From positions 1 through 64,000 of the forward strand of contig NZ_LPXO01000018.1 in the NCBI RefSeq assembly GCF_001482405.1: DNA of 64,000 bases, in the 5' to 3' direction. This DNA comes from Pseudoponticoccus marisrubri (GTDB taxonomy: Bacteria > Pseudomonadota > Alphaproteobacteria > Rhodobacterales > Rhodobacteraceae). Below the pieces are notes generated by a model. It saw only the letters and a program-made list of their open reading frames with translations. It had not been told where the DNA came from and made no database searches. The position numbers and the translations under genes are program-made. The number at the start of each line of letters is the position of its first letter. Position 1 is the first letter of the stretch. Positions 1-9,108 of this stretch are shown here, in pieces.

Positions 1-80
1 CGCCACGAAACTGCAAACGCGTAACATCAACCAGCGGTGAGCCAGAGCCTCCAGTCTGGAAAGCGCTCAAGCGTCCCAAA

Positions 81-275
81 TTATCTGACGACGGACACGT
101 CGATGCTCGGCTCCGAAGCACCATTCAGGTAGGTGCGAATAAGCTCGGTCCCTGCCAGTTCAGCAAGGAAGTAGTCTCGGGCATCTTCTGGAACGCCTTG
201 CTCGGCGAGATGGCGATCCAGACGCACCCGTTGACGTGCCTCTGCAAGGCGCTGTTGGTGATTCAGTTGGGTCAT
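81..275 (-). CDS. small hypothetical protein (64 aa)
   Basis: Function not recognised. The product is 64 aa, charged, with no membrane segment; the first half is rich in Gln, Arg and Leu and probably helical. An AGGA-type ribosome binding site lies just before the ATG. It follows the 82-aa gene at 297-545 on the same strand with a 21-bp gap, so the two are probably co-transcribed. Both lie in the AT-richer stretch next to tRNA-Leu, which suggests they belong to an integrated element. It could be a spurious ORF, but start, spacing and composition support a real gene. Confidence 0.5.
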   Translation of the reverse strand: MTQLNHQQRLAEARQRVRLDRHLAEQGVPEDARDYFLAELAGTELIRTYLNGASEPSIDVSVVR

Positions 276-296
276 TTTCCTGATCCTTGTTGTTTT

Positions 297-545
297 TTAG
301 AAGTCGACGTGTGCGGCAGGCCTGGCCGCTTGGAGGATGCGTTGCTCTTGCTCAGGGGACAGGCGTGGCATCACATGCGCCAGCCACTCCACTATCATCT
401 CGACGTCGAAATGAAGCTTCTTGCTGCCGCTGACGCGGCGTTCAGGCACAGGGCAATTCAGCACGCGCCGAATGGCCCGAAAATCCGCAGGGTGCATCCC
501 GGCACCGACTGCGGCGTCGTCGTGCGTCACATATAGTTTTTCCAT
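297..545 (-). CDS. small hypothetical protein (82 aa)
   Basis: Function not recognised. The 82-aa product starts MEKLYVTHDDAAVGAGMHPA and has the look of a small soluble element-borne protein, possibly DNA-binding (a helix-turn-helix-like stretch around residues 17-45), but no family motif is certain. A promoter-like pair (TTGACT, 17 bp, TACAAG) lies about 70 bp upstream on the same strand. The ribosome binding site is weak (GAGC). It precedes the 64-aa gene with 21 bp between them. Confidence 0.5.
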   Translation of the reverse strand: MEKLYVTHDDAAVGAGMHPADFRAIRRVLNCPVPERRVSGSKKLHFDVEMIVEWLAHVMPRLSPEQEQRILQAARPAAHVDF

Positions 546-902
546 TTTTTTGCTCGACAGGTTTGTTTTGTTGGAAGATTTGGCAATCCGGCCCCGCCTT
601 CTTACCCTGCTTCAACTTGTACCAAACTATCACGGAAAAGTCAATGTTCGCGGGGCATTTTTCGCTTGCAAATCCAGATACACCATTTTCACCGATGATT
701 CGCGAAGGGCGGGCAGCAGCATCAGCGCGGCCGAAGTAGAGGCTCAACCTTGAACTTGAACCACCCACGGGAATCGATGCCGCTCAAAGGCAACGCCACG
801 GTGCTACAGATCCAACCACACGCGTAGCACAAAAGTAGCAGAAGCACGCACAGAGAAACCGCGCAAGCTTTTGGAGTGGAGGTTTTCTGATTGTTTTCAG
901 AC
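546..902. other. intergenic stretch at the element/tRNA boundary
   Basis: There is no convincing gene here. Base composition is clearly richer in A and T than in the core to the right. It holds a promoter candidate for the two small minus-strand genes and runs up to the encoded CCA end of tRNA-Leu. Short overlapping ORFs in several frames have no ribosome binding site and look random. This is where a right-hand attachment site of an element using tRNA-Leu would lie, but the second copy needed to define it is not in the window. Confidence 0.5.
616..644 (-). promoter_or_regulatory. sigma70-type promoter candidate
   Basis: On the minus strand TTGACT (639-644) and TACAAG (616-621) are separated by exactly 17 bp, inside an AT-rich stretch and 71 bp upstream of the 82-aa gene. 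It would drive the two small genes at 297-545 and 81-275. Confidence 0.45.
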
Positions 903-987
903 TGGTGCGGGTGGAGGGACTTGAACCCCCACGCCTTGCGGCGCCAGAACCTAAATCTGGTGCGTCTACCAATTTCGCCACACCCGC
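903..987 (-). tRNA. tRNA-Leu (anticodon UAG)
   Basis: The minus strand reads GCGGGTG at the 5' end and CACCCGC at the 3' end, giving a perfect 7-bp acceptor stem, followed by the discriminator A and an encoded CCA (903-905). The anticodon stem CCAGA/TCTGG closes a seven-base loop TTTAGGT, so the anticodon is UAG, reading CUA codons. The long variable arm (GCGCCGCAAGGCG) is the class II type expected for leucine, and the T arm GGGGGTTCAAGTCCCTCC is canonical. Its 3' side faces the AT-rich region at 1-900, the usual geometry when a tRNA gene has served as an integration site. Confidence 0.97.
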
Positions 988-1158
988 GGGGACGGGCCAG
1001 GTGGCCCGTCGGTCCGGCGAGAGATAGCAAAGGCCCTGCCGCGGTGCGAGCGGAAATTTCACGGAGACGCTCGCCGCAAGAAAAGACAGGACATTAACCT
1101 GCTCTTGCCGTAGGCTGTGCAAAAAACCGAGGCAGTACAACATACAGGAAGAACGCCC

Positions 1159-1656
1159 ATGGAACCGAACACGGTCCGGCGTGCAGGACAGCTCCGTTCA
1201 GCGGAGCCTGTCACGGCCGAGCTTTGCGGCAACGCCCTGCCAACCGGCACGGCAGTGCTGACGCTTGACGGGGCGCTGCCCGTCGAATTCCTCGAACCCG
1301 GCGACCGCGTGATCACGCGCGACCAGGGCGCGTCGACGCTGCGGGCGGTGGCGCGTCGGCAGATCGCCTGTCGCATGATCGAGATCCGCGGCGGCTCGCT
1401 GGGGCATACGCGGCCCGGGCGCGACATTCGCGTGCCGGCCGAGCAGAGGGTGCTGATCCGCGACTGGCGGGCCCGGGCGCTGTTTGGCAGACCGCAGGCT
1501 CTGGTGCCGGCGGCGCGGCTGGTCGATGGCAGCTTCGTCCGGGACCTGGGCATGCGGCAGGTCGACCTTGTCGCGCTGCGTTTCGATGCGCCGCATATCC
1601 TTTACGCGGACGGGCTGGAACTGGCCTCGGCGCCCGGGCTGACGGCCCCGGCCTGA
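1159..1656 (+). CDS. Hint-domain protein lacking the usual catalytic Cys position
   Basis: The 165-aa product is essentially a single Hint (hedgehog/intein) module of the type found at the C-termini of roseobacter RTX proteins: PTGTAVLTLDG, then VEFLEPGDRVITRD, then VPAEQRVLIRDWRA and a VDGSFVRDL stretch. In the related module at the end of the 22685-25633 protein the block reads CFTPGTRI; here it reads NALPTGTAV, so the Cys/Ser that starts self-splicing chemistry is absent at that place, with a Cys four residues earlier. The ATG at 1159 has AGGAAG upstream; a GTG at 1117 is possible but has no good binding site. It stands alone, convergent with nnrDE. Role unknown. Confidence 0.8.
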   Translation: MEPNTVRRAGQLRSAEPVTAELCGNALPTGTAVLTLDGALPVEFLEPGDRVITRDQGASTLRAVARRQIACRMIEIRGGSLGHTRPGRDIRVPAEQRVLIRDWRARALFGRPQALVPAARLVDGSFVRDLGMRQVDLVALRFDAPHILYADGLELASAPGLTAPA

Positions 1657-1659
1657 GGC

Positions 1660-3192
1660 TCAGCGCAGCCCGCGCAAGACCCTGGGCAGCGCCTCGGGCA
1701 GGTCCTCGGCGATCAGGCCGGGGCCGAAACTGCGGGCGGCCTCGACATGCAGCCAGCTGGCCGTCCGGGCCGCCTGCATCGGGGCCAGCCCGCGCGCCAA
1801 TAGGCCAGCGATGAACCCCGCCAGCACGTCCCCCGCGCCGGCCGTGGCCAGCCAGGGGGCCGCGCGGTCATAGGTGGCCGAGTGCACCGCGCAGGCGCCC
1901 GAAGGATCGGCGATCACCGTGTCGGCGCCCTTGAAGAGCACGACGCAGCCCGCCCGCCGGGCGGCGGCGCGCGTGGCCGCGACCTTTGAGAGGGCTGGAC
2001 CCTCGTCCGGGGTCTCTTTCAGCGGTGCGGCGAGATCGGGGAAGAGCCGCGCGAATTCGCCGGCATGCGGGGTCAGCACGCAGCGCGGATGCAGCTGGCC
2101 GAACAACGCGGCGGGGTCTTCGGCGAAGGCGGTCAGCGCATCGGCATCGAGCACCACGCCGCGCCCCGGGCCTGCGGCCAAGGCGGCGGGGACAAGCGCC
2201 TGCGCGCGCTCCAGCCCCAGACCGGGGCCGAGGCAGAGCGCGTTCAGCCGGTCATCCTCCAGCGCGGCGGACAGCGCCGGGGCATCGTCGATCCGACTCA
2301 GCATGAGCGCGGTGATCTGCGCGGCCACCTCCATCTGCGCCGCACCCGGCACGCCCAGCGTCACCAGCCCGGCGCCGATGCGCAACGCACCGCGCGCGGC
2401 GAGCCGCGCCGCACCGGTCCGCCCGGCCCCGCCGGTCAGGATCAGCGCGTGACCATGACCGTATTTGTGGGCCGCCCCCTGCTTTGACAGCCCGGCCCAC
2501 CCCTGCGCACCGGTCACCAGCGACACCTGCGCGGGATCGGGCGCATGGGCCAGACCGATATCCTGCACCGCCACGCTGCCGCAATGCGCCGGCCCATCGG
2601 CCAGCCGATGGCCCAGTTTCTCGGCATGGAAGCTGACCGTCAGGTCGGCCCGGCAGGCGATGCCATCGGTGCCCAGCACGCGGCCGCTGTCCATGCAGAG
2701 ACCCGAGGGCGCATCCACCGCGAGCACGCGATCGGCCCGGGTCATGCCCCGCTGCAGCGGGGCCGCGAGGTCGGGGCCCAGCGGCCGGGTCAGGCCGGTG
2801 CCGAAGAGCGCGTCGACCAGCAGGGTGACGGGCGGCCCGTCGGAGGCCACGGCATCCAGCGGCTGCACCGCACCGATCTCACGCCAGCGGTCGCAATTGG
2901 TCTGCGCATCGGGCGGCAGGCGCGTCGCGTCGCCAAAAAGATACAGCGTCACCGACCAGCCCCGCTGCCGCAGCAGCCGCGCGATGACGAAGCCGTCGCC
3001 ACCATTGTTGCCCGGACCGCAGAGCACCAGCGCGCTGTGCCTGCTTTGCGCCAGGTCCGGCCAGGCGCGAAACATGGCCTCGACCGCGCCATGGCCGGCA
3101 CGCTCCATCAGGGTCAGCCCCGAGACCGCGCCCCGCGCCATGGCCGCCTGTTCGATCTCGCGCATCTGCCCGGCTGTCAGCAATTCGGTCAT
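1660..3192 (-). CDS. nnr: bifunctional NAD(P)HX epimerase/dehydratase
   Basis: This 510-aa protein repairs hydrated NADH and NADPH. The N-terminal YjeF-type epimerase half interconverts R- and S-NAD(P)HX and shows the GPGNNGGDGFV motif; the C-terminal ribokinase-like dehydratase half restores NAD(P)H at the expense of ADP or ATP and shows ATAGAGDVLAGFIAG. Length matches the two-domain bacterial family (about 500-515 aa). The frame is open to 3348, but the ATG at 3192 begins MTELLTAGQM, as in homologues, and is preceded by a GA-rich ribosome binding site. It is divergent from glnB and its stop lies 3 bp from that of the Hint gene. Confidence 0.93.
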   Translation of the reverse strand: MTELLTAGQMREIEQAAMARGAVSGLTLMERAGHGAVEAMFRAWPDLAQSRHSALVLCGPGNNGGDGFVIARLLRQRGWSVTLYLFGDATRLPPDAQTNCDRWREIGAVQPLDAVASDGPPVTLLVDALFGTGLTRPLGPDLAAPLQRGMTRADRVLAVDAPSGLCMDSGRVLGTDGIACRADLTVSFHAEKLGHRLADGPAHCGSVAVQDIGLAHAPDPAQVSLVTGAQGWAGLSKQGAAHKYGHGHALILTGGAGRTGAARLAARGALRIGAGLVTLGVPGAAQMEVAAQITALMLSRIDDAPALSAALEDDRLNALCLGPGLGLERAQALVPAALAAGPGRGVVLDADALTAFAEDPAALFGQLHPRCVLTPHAGEFARLFPDLAAPLKETPDEGPALSKVAATRAAARRAGCVVLFKGADTVIADPSGACAVHSATYDRAAPWLATAGAGDVLAGFIAGLLARGLAPMQAARTASWLHVEAARSFGPGLIAEDLPEALPRVLRGLR

Positions 3193-3390
3193 CTCGGTCA
3201 CCGCCCCTCTCCCTGCATCGTCGTGGCGCAGCAAAGCGGCCCGGCCGCGCCACATCAAGCCCCGATCCCGCAGCGCCCGCCCTGCCCCCGGAAAACCGCG
3301 CATCACGCCGCGATTCACTTTCGCACATATTTTGACCAACTCGCCCAAATCGAAGGCGCCCGCTTTCCGTGCAGCCGTGCGACAGGGCCT

Positions 3391-3405
3391 TGGCGCGGGG
3401 TTCGC
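3391..3405 (+). promoter_or_regulatory. sigma54 (-24/-12)-like element upstream of glnB
   Basis: TGGCGCGGGGTTCGC contains GG and GC with exactly 10 bp between them, the invariant pattern of RpoN promoters. It lies about 66 bp before the glnB ATG, a sensible position for a nitrogen-regulated gene. The match outside the GG/GC pair is partial, and no clear NtrC dyad was found upstream. Confidence 0.35.
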
Positions 3406-3443
3406 ATTGTGGCGCCCGGTGGGACATGGTCTGCCCGTGCTGA

Positions 3444-3809
<366 letters not shown>

Positions 3810-3870
3810 GCGGCGCGGCACCGGTCACGGGCGAGACACTCAAAGTATCTGACAGAAAGGGAAACAGGGA

Positions 3871-5277
3871 ATGAGCAAGGACGCAGTTCTCAAGACGATG
3901 AAGGACGAGGACGTCGCCTATGTCGACATCCGGTTCACCGATCCGCGCGGCAAGCTGCAGCACGTGACGGTGATGGCCGACCAGGTGGACGAGGACTTCC
4001 TGGAGGAAGGCTTCATGTTCGACGGCTCGTCGATCGCCGGCTGGAAGTCGATCGAGGCCTCGGACATGAAACTGATGCCCGACACCGACAGCGCCTATAT
4101 CGACCCCTTCTACGCCGAGAAGACCCTGTGCCTGCACTGCTCGGTGGTCGAGCCCGACACCGGCGAGCCCTATGAGCGCGACCCGCGCGGCACCGCCGAG
4201 AAGGCCGAGGCCTACCTGAAATCCTCCGGCATCGGCGACATCTCGTACTGGGGTCCCGAGGCCGAGTTCTTCCTGTTCGACGACGTGCGCTACTCGAACA
4301 CGATCAACAAGGTCTCTTACGAGGTCGACGCGCTGGACGCGTCCTGGAACACCGATACCGAGTACGAGGTCGGCAATACCGGCCACCGCCCGGGCATCAA
4401 GGGCGGCTATTTCCCCGTCAACCCGATCGATGACGGCCAGGACATCCGCTCCGAGATGCTGTCCACCATGAAGCGCGTCGGCATGAAGGTCGACAAGCAC
4501 CACCACGAGGTGGCGTCCTGCCAGCACGAGCTGGGCCTGATCTTCGGCTCGCTCACCAAGCAGGCCGACGAGCTGCAGAAATACAAGTACGTCATCCACA
4601 ACGTGGCGCAGGCCTACGGCAAGTCGGCCACCTTCATGCCCAAGCCGATCTACGGCGACAACGGCACCGGCATGCATTGCAACATGTCGATCTGGAAGGA
4701 CGGCAAGCCGCTCTTTGCCGGCGACAAGTATGCCGACCTGAGCCAGGAGGCGCTGTATTTCATCGGCGGCATCCTGAAGCATGCCAAGACGCTGAATGCC
4801 TTCACCAACCCGTCGACCAACAGCTACAAGCGCCTGATCCCGGGCTTCGAGGCGCCCGTGCTGCGCGCCTACTCGGCCCGCAACCGCTCGGGCTGCGTGC
4901 GGATCCCGTGGACGGAATCGCCCAAGGCCAAGCGCGTCGAGGCCCGCTTCCCCGACCCGTCGGCGAACCCCTACCTGTGCTTCGCGGCGCTGCTGATGGC
5001 CGGCCTGGACGGCATCAAGAACAAGATCGACCCGGGCGAGGCGATGGACAAGAACCTCTACGACCTGCCGGCCGAAGAGCTGGAAGGCATCCCGACGGTC
5101 TGCGGCAGCCTGCGCGAGGCGATCGACGCTCTGAAGGCCGATCACGCCTTCCTGCTGGCCGGTGACGTGTTCACCAAGGACCAGATCGACGGCTATATCG
5201 ACCTCAAGATGGAAGAGGTCGAGATGTTCGAGCACACGCCGCACCCGGTCGAGTTCGGCATGTACTACAGCTGCTGA
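3871..5277 (+). CDS. glnA: type I glutamine synthetase
   Basis: This 468-aa enzyme makes glutamine from glutamate, ammonia and ATP, the main ammonium assimilation step. The length fits the GSI-beta class (E. coli 469 aa). Visible motifs are [12 protein letters not shown] near residue 50, the ATP-binding NGTGMHCN block, [13 protein letters not shown], and the adenylylation site NLYDLP with Tyr at codon 397, so activity should be switched by GlnE. It is preceded by AGAAAGGGAAACAGGG as ribosome binding region, follows glnB in an operon, and is closed by a strong hairpin terminator at 5301-5328. Confidence 0.99.
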   Translation: MSKDAVLKTMKDEDVAYVDIRFTDPRGKLQHVTVMADQVDEDFLEEGFMFDGSSIAGWKSIEASDMKLMPDTDSAYIDPFYAEKTLCLHCSVVEPDTGEPYERDPRGTAEKAEAYLKSSGIGDISYWGPEAEFFLFDDVRYSNTINKVSYEVDALDASWNTDTEYEVGNTGHRPGIKGGYFPVNPIDDGQDIRSEMLSTMKRVGMKVDKHHHEVASCQHELGLIFGSLTKQADELQKYKYVIHNVAQAYGKSATFMPKPIYGDNGTGMHCNMSIWKDGKPLFAGDKYADLSQEALYFIGGILKHAKTLNAFTNPSTNSYKRLIPGFEAPVLRAYSARNRSGCVRIPWTESPKAKRVEARFPDPSANPYLCFAALLMAGLDGIKNKIDPGEAMDKNLYDLPAEELEGIPTVCGSLREAIDALKADHAFLLAGDVFTKDQIDGYIDLKMEEVEMFEHTPHPVEFGMYYSC

Positions 5278-5300
5278 TCTCCCGCACGGCGGAGTTTCGA

Positions 5301-5328
5301 CGGGCGCCTTCGGGCGCCCGTTTTCTTT
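5301..5328 (+). terminator. rho-independent terminator of glnBA
   Basis: The perfect 8-bp stem CGGGCGCC/GGCGCCCG with a TTCG tetraloop (5301-5320) is followed by TTTTCTTT. It lies 23 bp after the glnA stop. Confidence 0.93.
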
Positions 5329-5447
5329 GGCAAGATCCATTTTCCCCGACAATTCCATGATTGCGCCACGGAACCGCTCTGGCCACGTGGGACGGTCCTG
5401 CCATCGGGCGCGCATGACGCCGCGCGGCAGAACGGGAACCGAGGGTC

Positions 5448-6050
5448 ATGGGAACGAGCTTCGAAGAGCGCCTCGCGCGTCTGAATGAACAGCAAGGCGG
5501 CAGCGGCCAGGGCAACCCGCCACCACGCCCGCCGACCGAACCTCCGCGTGGCGGCGGCGGCGGCGGACGCGGCGGGTTGGGCGTGGCCTTGGTTCTGGCC
5601 ACAGGCTTCCTGATGGTATCGGCGGGCGCGGTCGTGGTGTTGACGTTCCTGTCCCCGGATCGCCAGATGCGCGCGATGGCCAAGGCCAGCGAGGCCGAGA
5701 TCGACGGCAGGGACAATCTCTTGACGCGACTAGTGACCGGCGGCGGCGGCGCGGACGTGGCGGTGAACATGGCGGTGAAGCAGGCGCAGGCGCGGCTCGA
5801 CAGTGGCGAGCTGTCCGCCGACGAGGCGCGCAAGACACGCGCCTTCATTGCGCAGCGCGAGGGCAAGAGCGCCGCCGACATCGTTCGCGACAACATGCGG
5901 CCGGCGCTTTTGTTAAAGGCGCAGGCGGCCGGGCTTCCGCATCTGGGGCAAGAGGCCGCGCGCAAGCTCGACGCCTGTACGTCGACCACCTGCCTTGGCT
6001 ATGTGGAGGCCGAGTTCGAGGCTGCCCTGCACGACGCCGGCAACCGGTAG
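5448..6050 (+). CDS. single-pass membrane protein of unknown function
   Basis: The product is 200 aa. Residues 1-43 are a hydrophilic Pro/Gly-rich cytoplasmic leader with a poly-Gly run, residues about 44-67 form one transmembrane helix (LGVALVLATGFLMVSAGAVV), and the rest is a soluble, probably periplasmic, helical domain with a pair of cysteines near the C-terminus (CTSTTC). No family was recognised. GAGGGTC before the ATG is an acceptable binding site. It is a single gene after the glnA terminator. The sequence looks like normal core DNA with consistent codon use. Confidence 0.75.
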   Translation: MGTSFEERLARLNEQQGGSGQGNPPPRPPTEPPRGGGGGGRGGLGVALVLATGFLMVSAGAVVVLTFLSPDRQMRAMAKASEAEIDGRDNLLTRLVTGGGGADVAVNMAVKQAQARLDSGELSADEARKTRAFIAQREGKSAADIVRDNMRPALLLKAQAAGLPHLGQEAARKLDACTSTTCLGYVEAEFEAALHDAGNR

Positions 6051-6261
6051 ACGACGCGGGGCTGTTCGACCGGCGACTGCGGCGGGACGGCCACCGCGCG
6101 GCATGGCGTGCCAAACCGTGTCGACGCGACCAGCAGCACGCCGTAGTAGACCGCGGCACGCTGCGGATATGTCCTTCCGGCCTGATCTGGGGCGTCGCGG
6201 GCGGTATGCGGGCTAGGCGGTTCCAGGCCTGACCGCGGCGCAAGGCGGCCCCTTTCGAGTC

Positions 6262-7128
6262 TCAGCCGGGCCAATACCGCCGAATCGTTGCGGCCAGCGT
6301 CGTGGCCGGGGCGCTGATCGCGCCGCCGGGCGTAGCATGCAGGAAGGCGATGAAGCGCAGCGGCGTGTCCGGACGGATCGCATGGGCAGCGATGGCGTCG
6401 GGCACCACCGTCTCGCGGCCATAGCCCGACTGGCGCGGCAGCTCGAGAAAGGGCATCGCCACGTCCAGAAGCTCGGCGCAGTAGAGGCAGTCCGGCGTGC
6501 CCGAATCGAGATGGCTGTCAAAGGGCACACGGTGGCGTGCCAGCAGCGCACGCAGCGCGTCTTCCGCCTGCCCCGGTGCCAGATCGGGGCGCAGGATGGC
6601 GGCGCTGTCCACGTCCAGCACCTTGGCCGGGTCGGCGAAATCCACCCGCGGCGGGCGCGATTCGTAGAACACATGCCCCTCGCGGATCGCTGCGTGATGC
6701 GCCCGCAGGGCCGGCAGGTGCCAGAGCCCGGCGGCGCGCAGCTGTGCCTCGGTGCCGAGATAGACCAGCGAATGGCTGAAATAGCCCGGCACCAGCCGCC
6801 CGGTCAGCAGGCCCTTGTCGGCCGTCACCAGCAGGTCGAGCGGACGCAGCCGCGCCATCAGATAGGCCACCGCCTCGGGCTTGTCCGACAGGTAGGCCGG
6901 GCGCAGCCGGTGCGGGGTGCGGATGGCGGGCTTGCGGTCGGCCTTGGGCTCGACCAGCGTGACCAGAAACCCGGGGTATTTCTCGACCGCGTCGCAGCAG
7001 GTGGACAGCAGCGCCACCGGATCGGCCCCGTTCGGTGCATCTTGCACCGGCGAGACGGCGCAGGACGCCACGGAAAGCAGCCCCGCCGCCAGCAGCGCCG
7101 CGCGCCACATGTGCCGCCATCCAGCCAT
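6262..7128 (-). CDS. lipoprotein, permuted NlpC/P60 (YiiX/YebB-like) cysteine hydrolase
   Basis: The 288-aa product starts with a lipoprotein signal peptide (AALLAAGLLSVASC, lipidated Cys23). The mature part has the circularly permuted papain-like order: His first (YFSHSLVYLG, His119), then the nucleophile (CLYCAELLDVA, Cys217), the arrangement of YiiX/YebB-type N1pC/P60 amidases that act on peptides or lipids in the envelope. The long upstream extension of the frame is not used: the ATG at 7128 has GGGGGA upstream and alone yields a signal peptide. It is divergent from the MltB gene (7325-8125), a second envelope enzyme. Confidence 0.75.
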   Translation of the reverse strand: MAGWRHMWRAALLAAGLLSVASCAVSPVQDAPNGADPVALLSTCCDAVEKYPGFLVTLVEPKADRKPAIRTPHRLRPAYLSDKPEAVAYLMARLRPLDLLVTADKGLLTGRLVPGYFSHSLVYLGTEAQLRAAGLWHLPALRAHHAAIREGHVFYESRPPRVDFADPAKVLDVDSAAILRPDLAPGQAEDALRALLARHRVPFDSHLDSGTPDCLYCAELLDVAMPFLELPRQSGYGRETVVPDAIAAHAIRPDTPLRFIAFLHATPGGAISAPATTLAATIRRYWPG

Positions 7129-7324
7129 CCGTGATCCCCCGCAACCCGTTGCGCCACCAAGGATTCGCGAGGATCCGCGCCAAAGCAAGCCTTGTCCCGC
7201 AGGCGCGTTCAATCTGCCGCAGTCGCCGGGCCACCCGCCGCGCGGCCCGATTTCGCGCTTGGAGGGGCCGGTCCTCTGGATATACGCTTTGCGAAACAAC
7301 CTGTTTCCGAACCGGAGTGCCCCG

Positions 7325-8125
7325 ATGCGCCGCATTTTGTCCGTTGCCCTTTTCTCGCTGCTGGCCGCCACGCCCGCCCTCGCCGCCACCTGCGGCAACA
7401 CCGCCTCCGGCTTCAACGCCTGGAAATCCGAGTTTGCCGCCGATGCGCGCGCCGCCGGCGTCGGCCAGCGCGGCATCGACGCGCTGATGAATGCCAGCTA
7501 CTCGCAGCGCACCATCAATGCCGACCGCAACCAGAAAGGCGTCAAGTACAGCTTCGACCGGTTCGTGCAGATCCGGCTGGGCTCGCTCAACGGCTTTGCT
7601 GCGCAGGCGAAAAAGCGCATCGACCGCAACCGCGCCTTCTTCAACGCGCTGGAGAGCCGTTACGGCGTCAGCCCGGGGATCCTGACCTCGATCCACGGGA
7701 TGGAGACCGGGTTCGGCCGCAACATGGGCTCGGAGCCGGTGGTCAACTCGATCCTCACCGTGGCCTATGACTGCCGCCGCCCCGAGCTGTTCCGCCCGCA
7801 TGCCATCGCGGCGCTGCAGATGGTGGATCGCGGCATGCTGGCATCCAACCAGCGCGGCGCCTTCCATGGCGAGCTGGGCCACACCCAGTTCCTGCCCGGC
7901 AACGCGATGCGCTATGGCGTGGACGGCAATGGCGACGGGCGCGTGGACTTCTACAACGAGGCCGACGCGCTGGCCTCGACCGCGAACTACCTGCGCCAGA
8001 AAGGCTGGAAGGCGGGGCAGCCCTACGGCCCCGGCACGCATAATTTCCGCGTCCTGAACGAGTGGAACGCGGCCACCGTCTACCAGCAGGCCATCGCCGC
8101 CGCCGCCGCGGTGATCGACGGCTGA
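7325..8125 (+). CDS. MltB-family lytic murein transglycosylase
   Basis: A 266-aa exported enzyme expected to cleave the MurNAc-GlcNAc bond in peptidoglycan with 1,6-anhydro product formation. It has a classical signal peptide (MRRILSVALFSLLAATPALA) and the MltB/SLT_2 fold motifs: catalytic Glu in TSIHGMETGFGRNMG, then HGELGHTQFLPGNAMRYGVDGNGDGRVD and a final ASTANYLRQKGW. It is shorter than E. coli MltB (361 aa), as is common for this short periplasmic class in Rhodobacterales. The ATG at 7325 is chosen because it starts the signal peptide; the much longer open frame upstream has no binding site. Confidence 0.88.
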   Translation: MRRILSVALFSLLAATPALAATCGNTASGFNAWKSEFAADARAAGVGQRGIDALMNASYSQRTINADRNQKGVKYSFDRFVQIRLGSLNGFAAQAKKRIDRNRAFFNALESRYGVSPGILTSIHGMETGFGRNMGSEPVVNSILTVAYDCRRPELFRPHAIAALQMVDRGMLASNQRGAFHGELGHTQFLPGNAMRYGVDGNGDGRVDFYNEADALASTANYLRQKGWKAGQPYGPGTHNFRVLNEWNAATVYQQAIAAAAAVIDG

Positions 8126-8157
8126 TGCGGGGGGGGGCGCGGGGTGTTCGGCCTTCG

Positions 8158-8173
8158 TTAACCCATTGTTAAC
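8158..8173 (+). promoter_or_regulatory. CtrA-type binding site candidate
   Basis: TTAACCCATTGTTAAC matches TTAA-N7-TTAA, the full CtrA recognition pattern, and sits inside a perfect 10-bp inverted repeat (8153-8162 and 8168-8177, 5-base loop). It lies about 165 bp before the gene at 8335 and just after the MltB stop, so it could act as operator or as a stem-loop; no run of T follows it. Confidence 0.45.
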
Positions 8174-8334
8174 GAAGCCAAACCAAGGCCATTCATCCCC
8201 TGTTCATCATTAAGGAAAGAATGCGCGCGGTTTTCCCGGGGTTCACCCAAAATTGCGCGTTTTTGCCCGAAAGCGACCAAGATCATTTGGCAGAAAGGCT
8301 CCAGCACAGCGGACGCTGTTCAAAGGAGCGCGAC

Positions 8335-9108
8335 ATGTCCCGTCTTGAGGCCCCCTATGCCGGATTGATCCTTCCCGATGCGGAAGGGCTGGACCCGGCC
8401 CCCTATCTTGCCGCGGCCGAGGCCGTTCTGGCCCGGCTCGACCGGTCGCCGGACGGCCCGCCCCAGCGCTTCCCCGAAAGCGGCACCGTCTATGGCGGCC
8501 GCTACGGGATCAGCGTCACCCCCGAACCCGACAGCGATTACGGCCCCCGCGTGGTGATGGAGGTGATCGCCCTGCAGGGCGCCATGGGCGATGACGAGAC
8601 CGCGGCGCGGCTGCTCTCCGACGCGGTGCTGGCCGCGCTCGATCATTCGCCGGCCGACATCCTGGAATGGTACTCGCCGGACGTGCTGATCGACCGCGAG
8701 GATTTCATCCGCCTGCGCAGCTATGTCTCGCCCCGCCGCCTGCCGCAGACCTCCGCCCCCCTGCCGCAGGACGACACGGAGGCTGCGGTGGACCAGATCT
8801 GCGCCCATCTCTTCGAGGCCGACGGCACCCCGCGCCCCACCGGCCGCACCACCGACCGGCTGGCGCAATATGTGCGCGCGCGCAACGCCGCTGCGCCCGA
8901 GCAACGCCGCATGGGCGCGGCCGGCTGGGCGATGACGGCGACCCTGTCCTTCGTCTGCTTCCCCGTGGCGATCTTCATGTCGATCATCGGGCTGGTGCGC
9001 GGCATGGATTTCCGGCTGGTCACGCAGGCCACGGCAGTGACCATGCTGTTCCTCGTGCTGGTCAATACCGACCGTCTGCAGGCACTGGTCCGGCAGGTGG
9101 TGCACTGA
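8335..9108 (+). CDS. membrane protein of unknown function
   Basis: The product is 257 aa. About 200 hydrophilic residues are followed by two C-terminal membrane helices (ATLSFVCFPVAIFMSIIGLV and a second around LVTQATAVTMLFLVLV). The soluble part is acidic and without a motif I recognise. AAGGAG 8 bp before the ATG at 8335 fixes the start; the open frame runs back to 8221 without a binding site. The last 47 bp overlap the 3' end of the convergent DUF3445 gene. A CtrA-like box lies upstream. Confidence 0.75.
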   Translation: MSRLEAPYAGLILPDAEGLDPAPYLAAAEAVLARLDRSPDGPPQRFPESGTVYGGRYGISVTPEPDSDYGPRVVMEVIALQGAMGDDETAARLLSDAVLAALDHSPADILEWYSPDVLIDREDFIRLRSYVSPRRLPQTSAPLPQDDTEAAVDQICAHLFEADGTPRPTGRTTDRLAQYVRARNAAAPEQRRMGAAGWAMTATLSFVCFPVAIFMSIIGLVRGMDFRLVTQATAVTMLFLVLVNTDRLQALVRQVVH

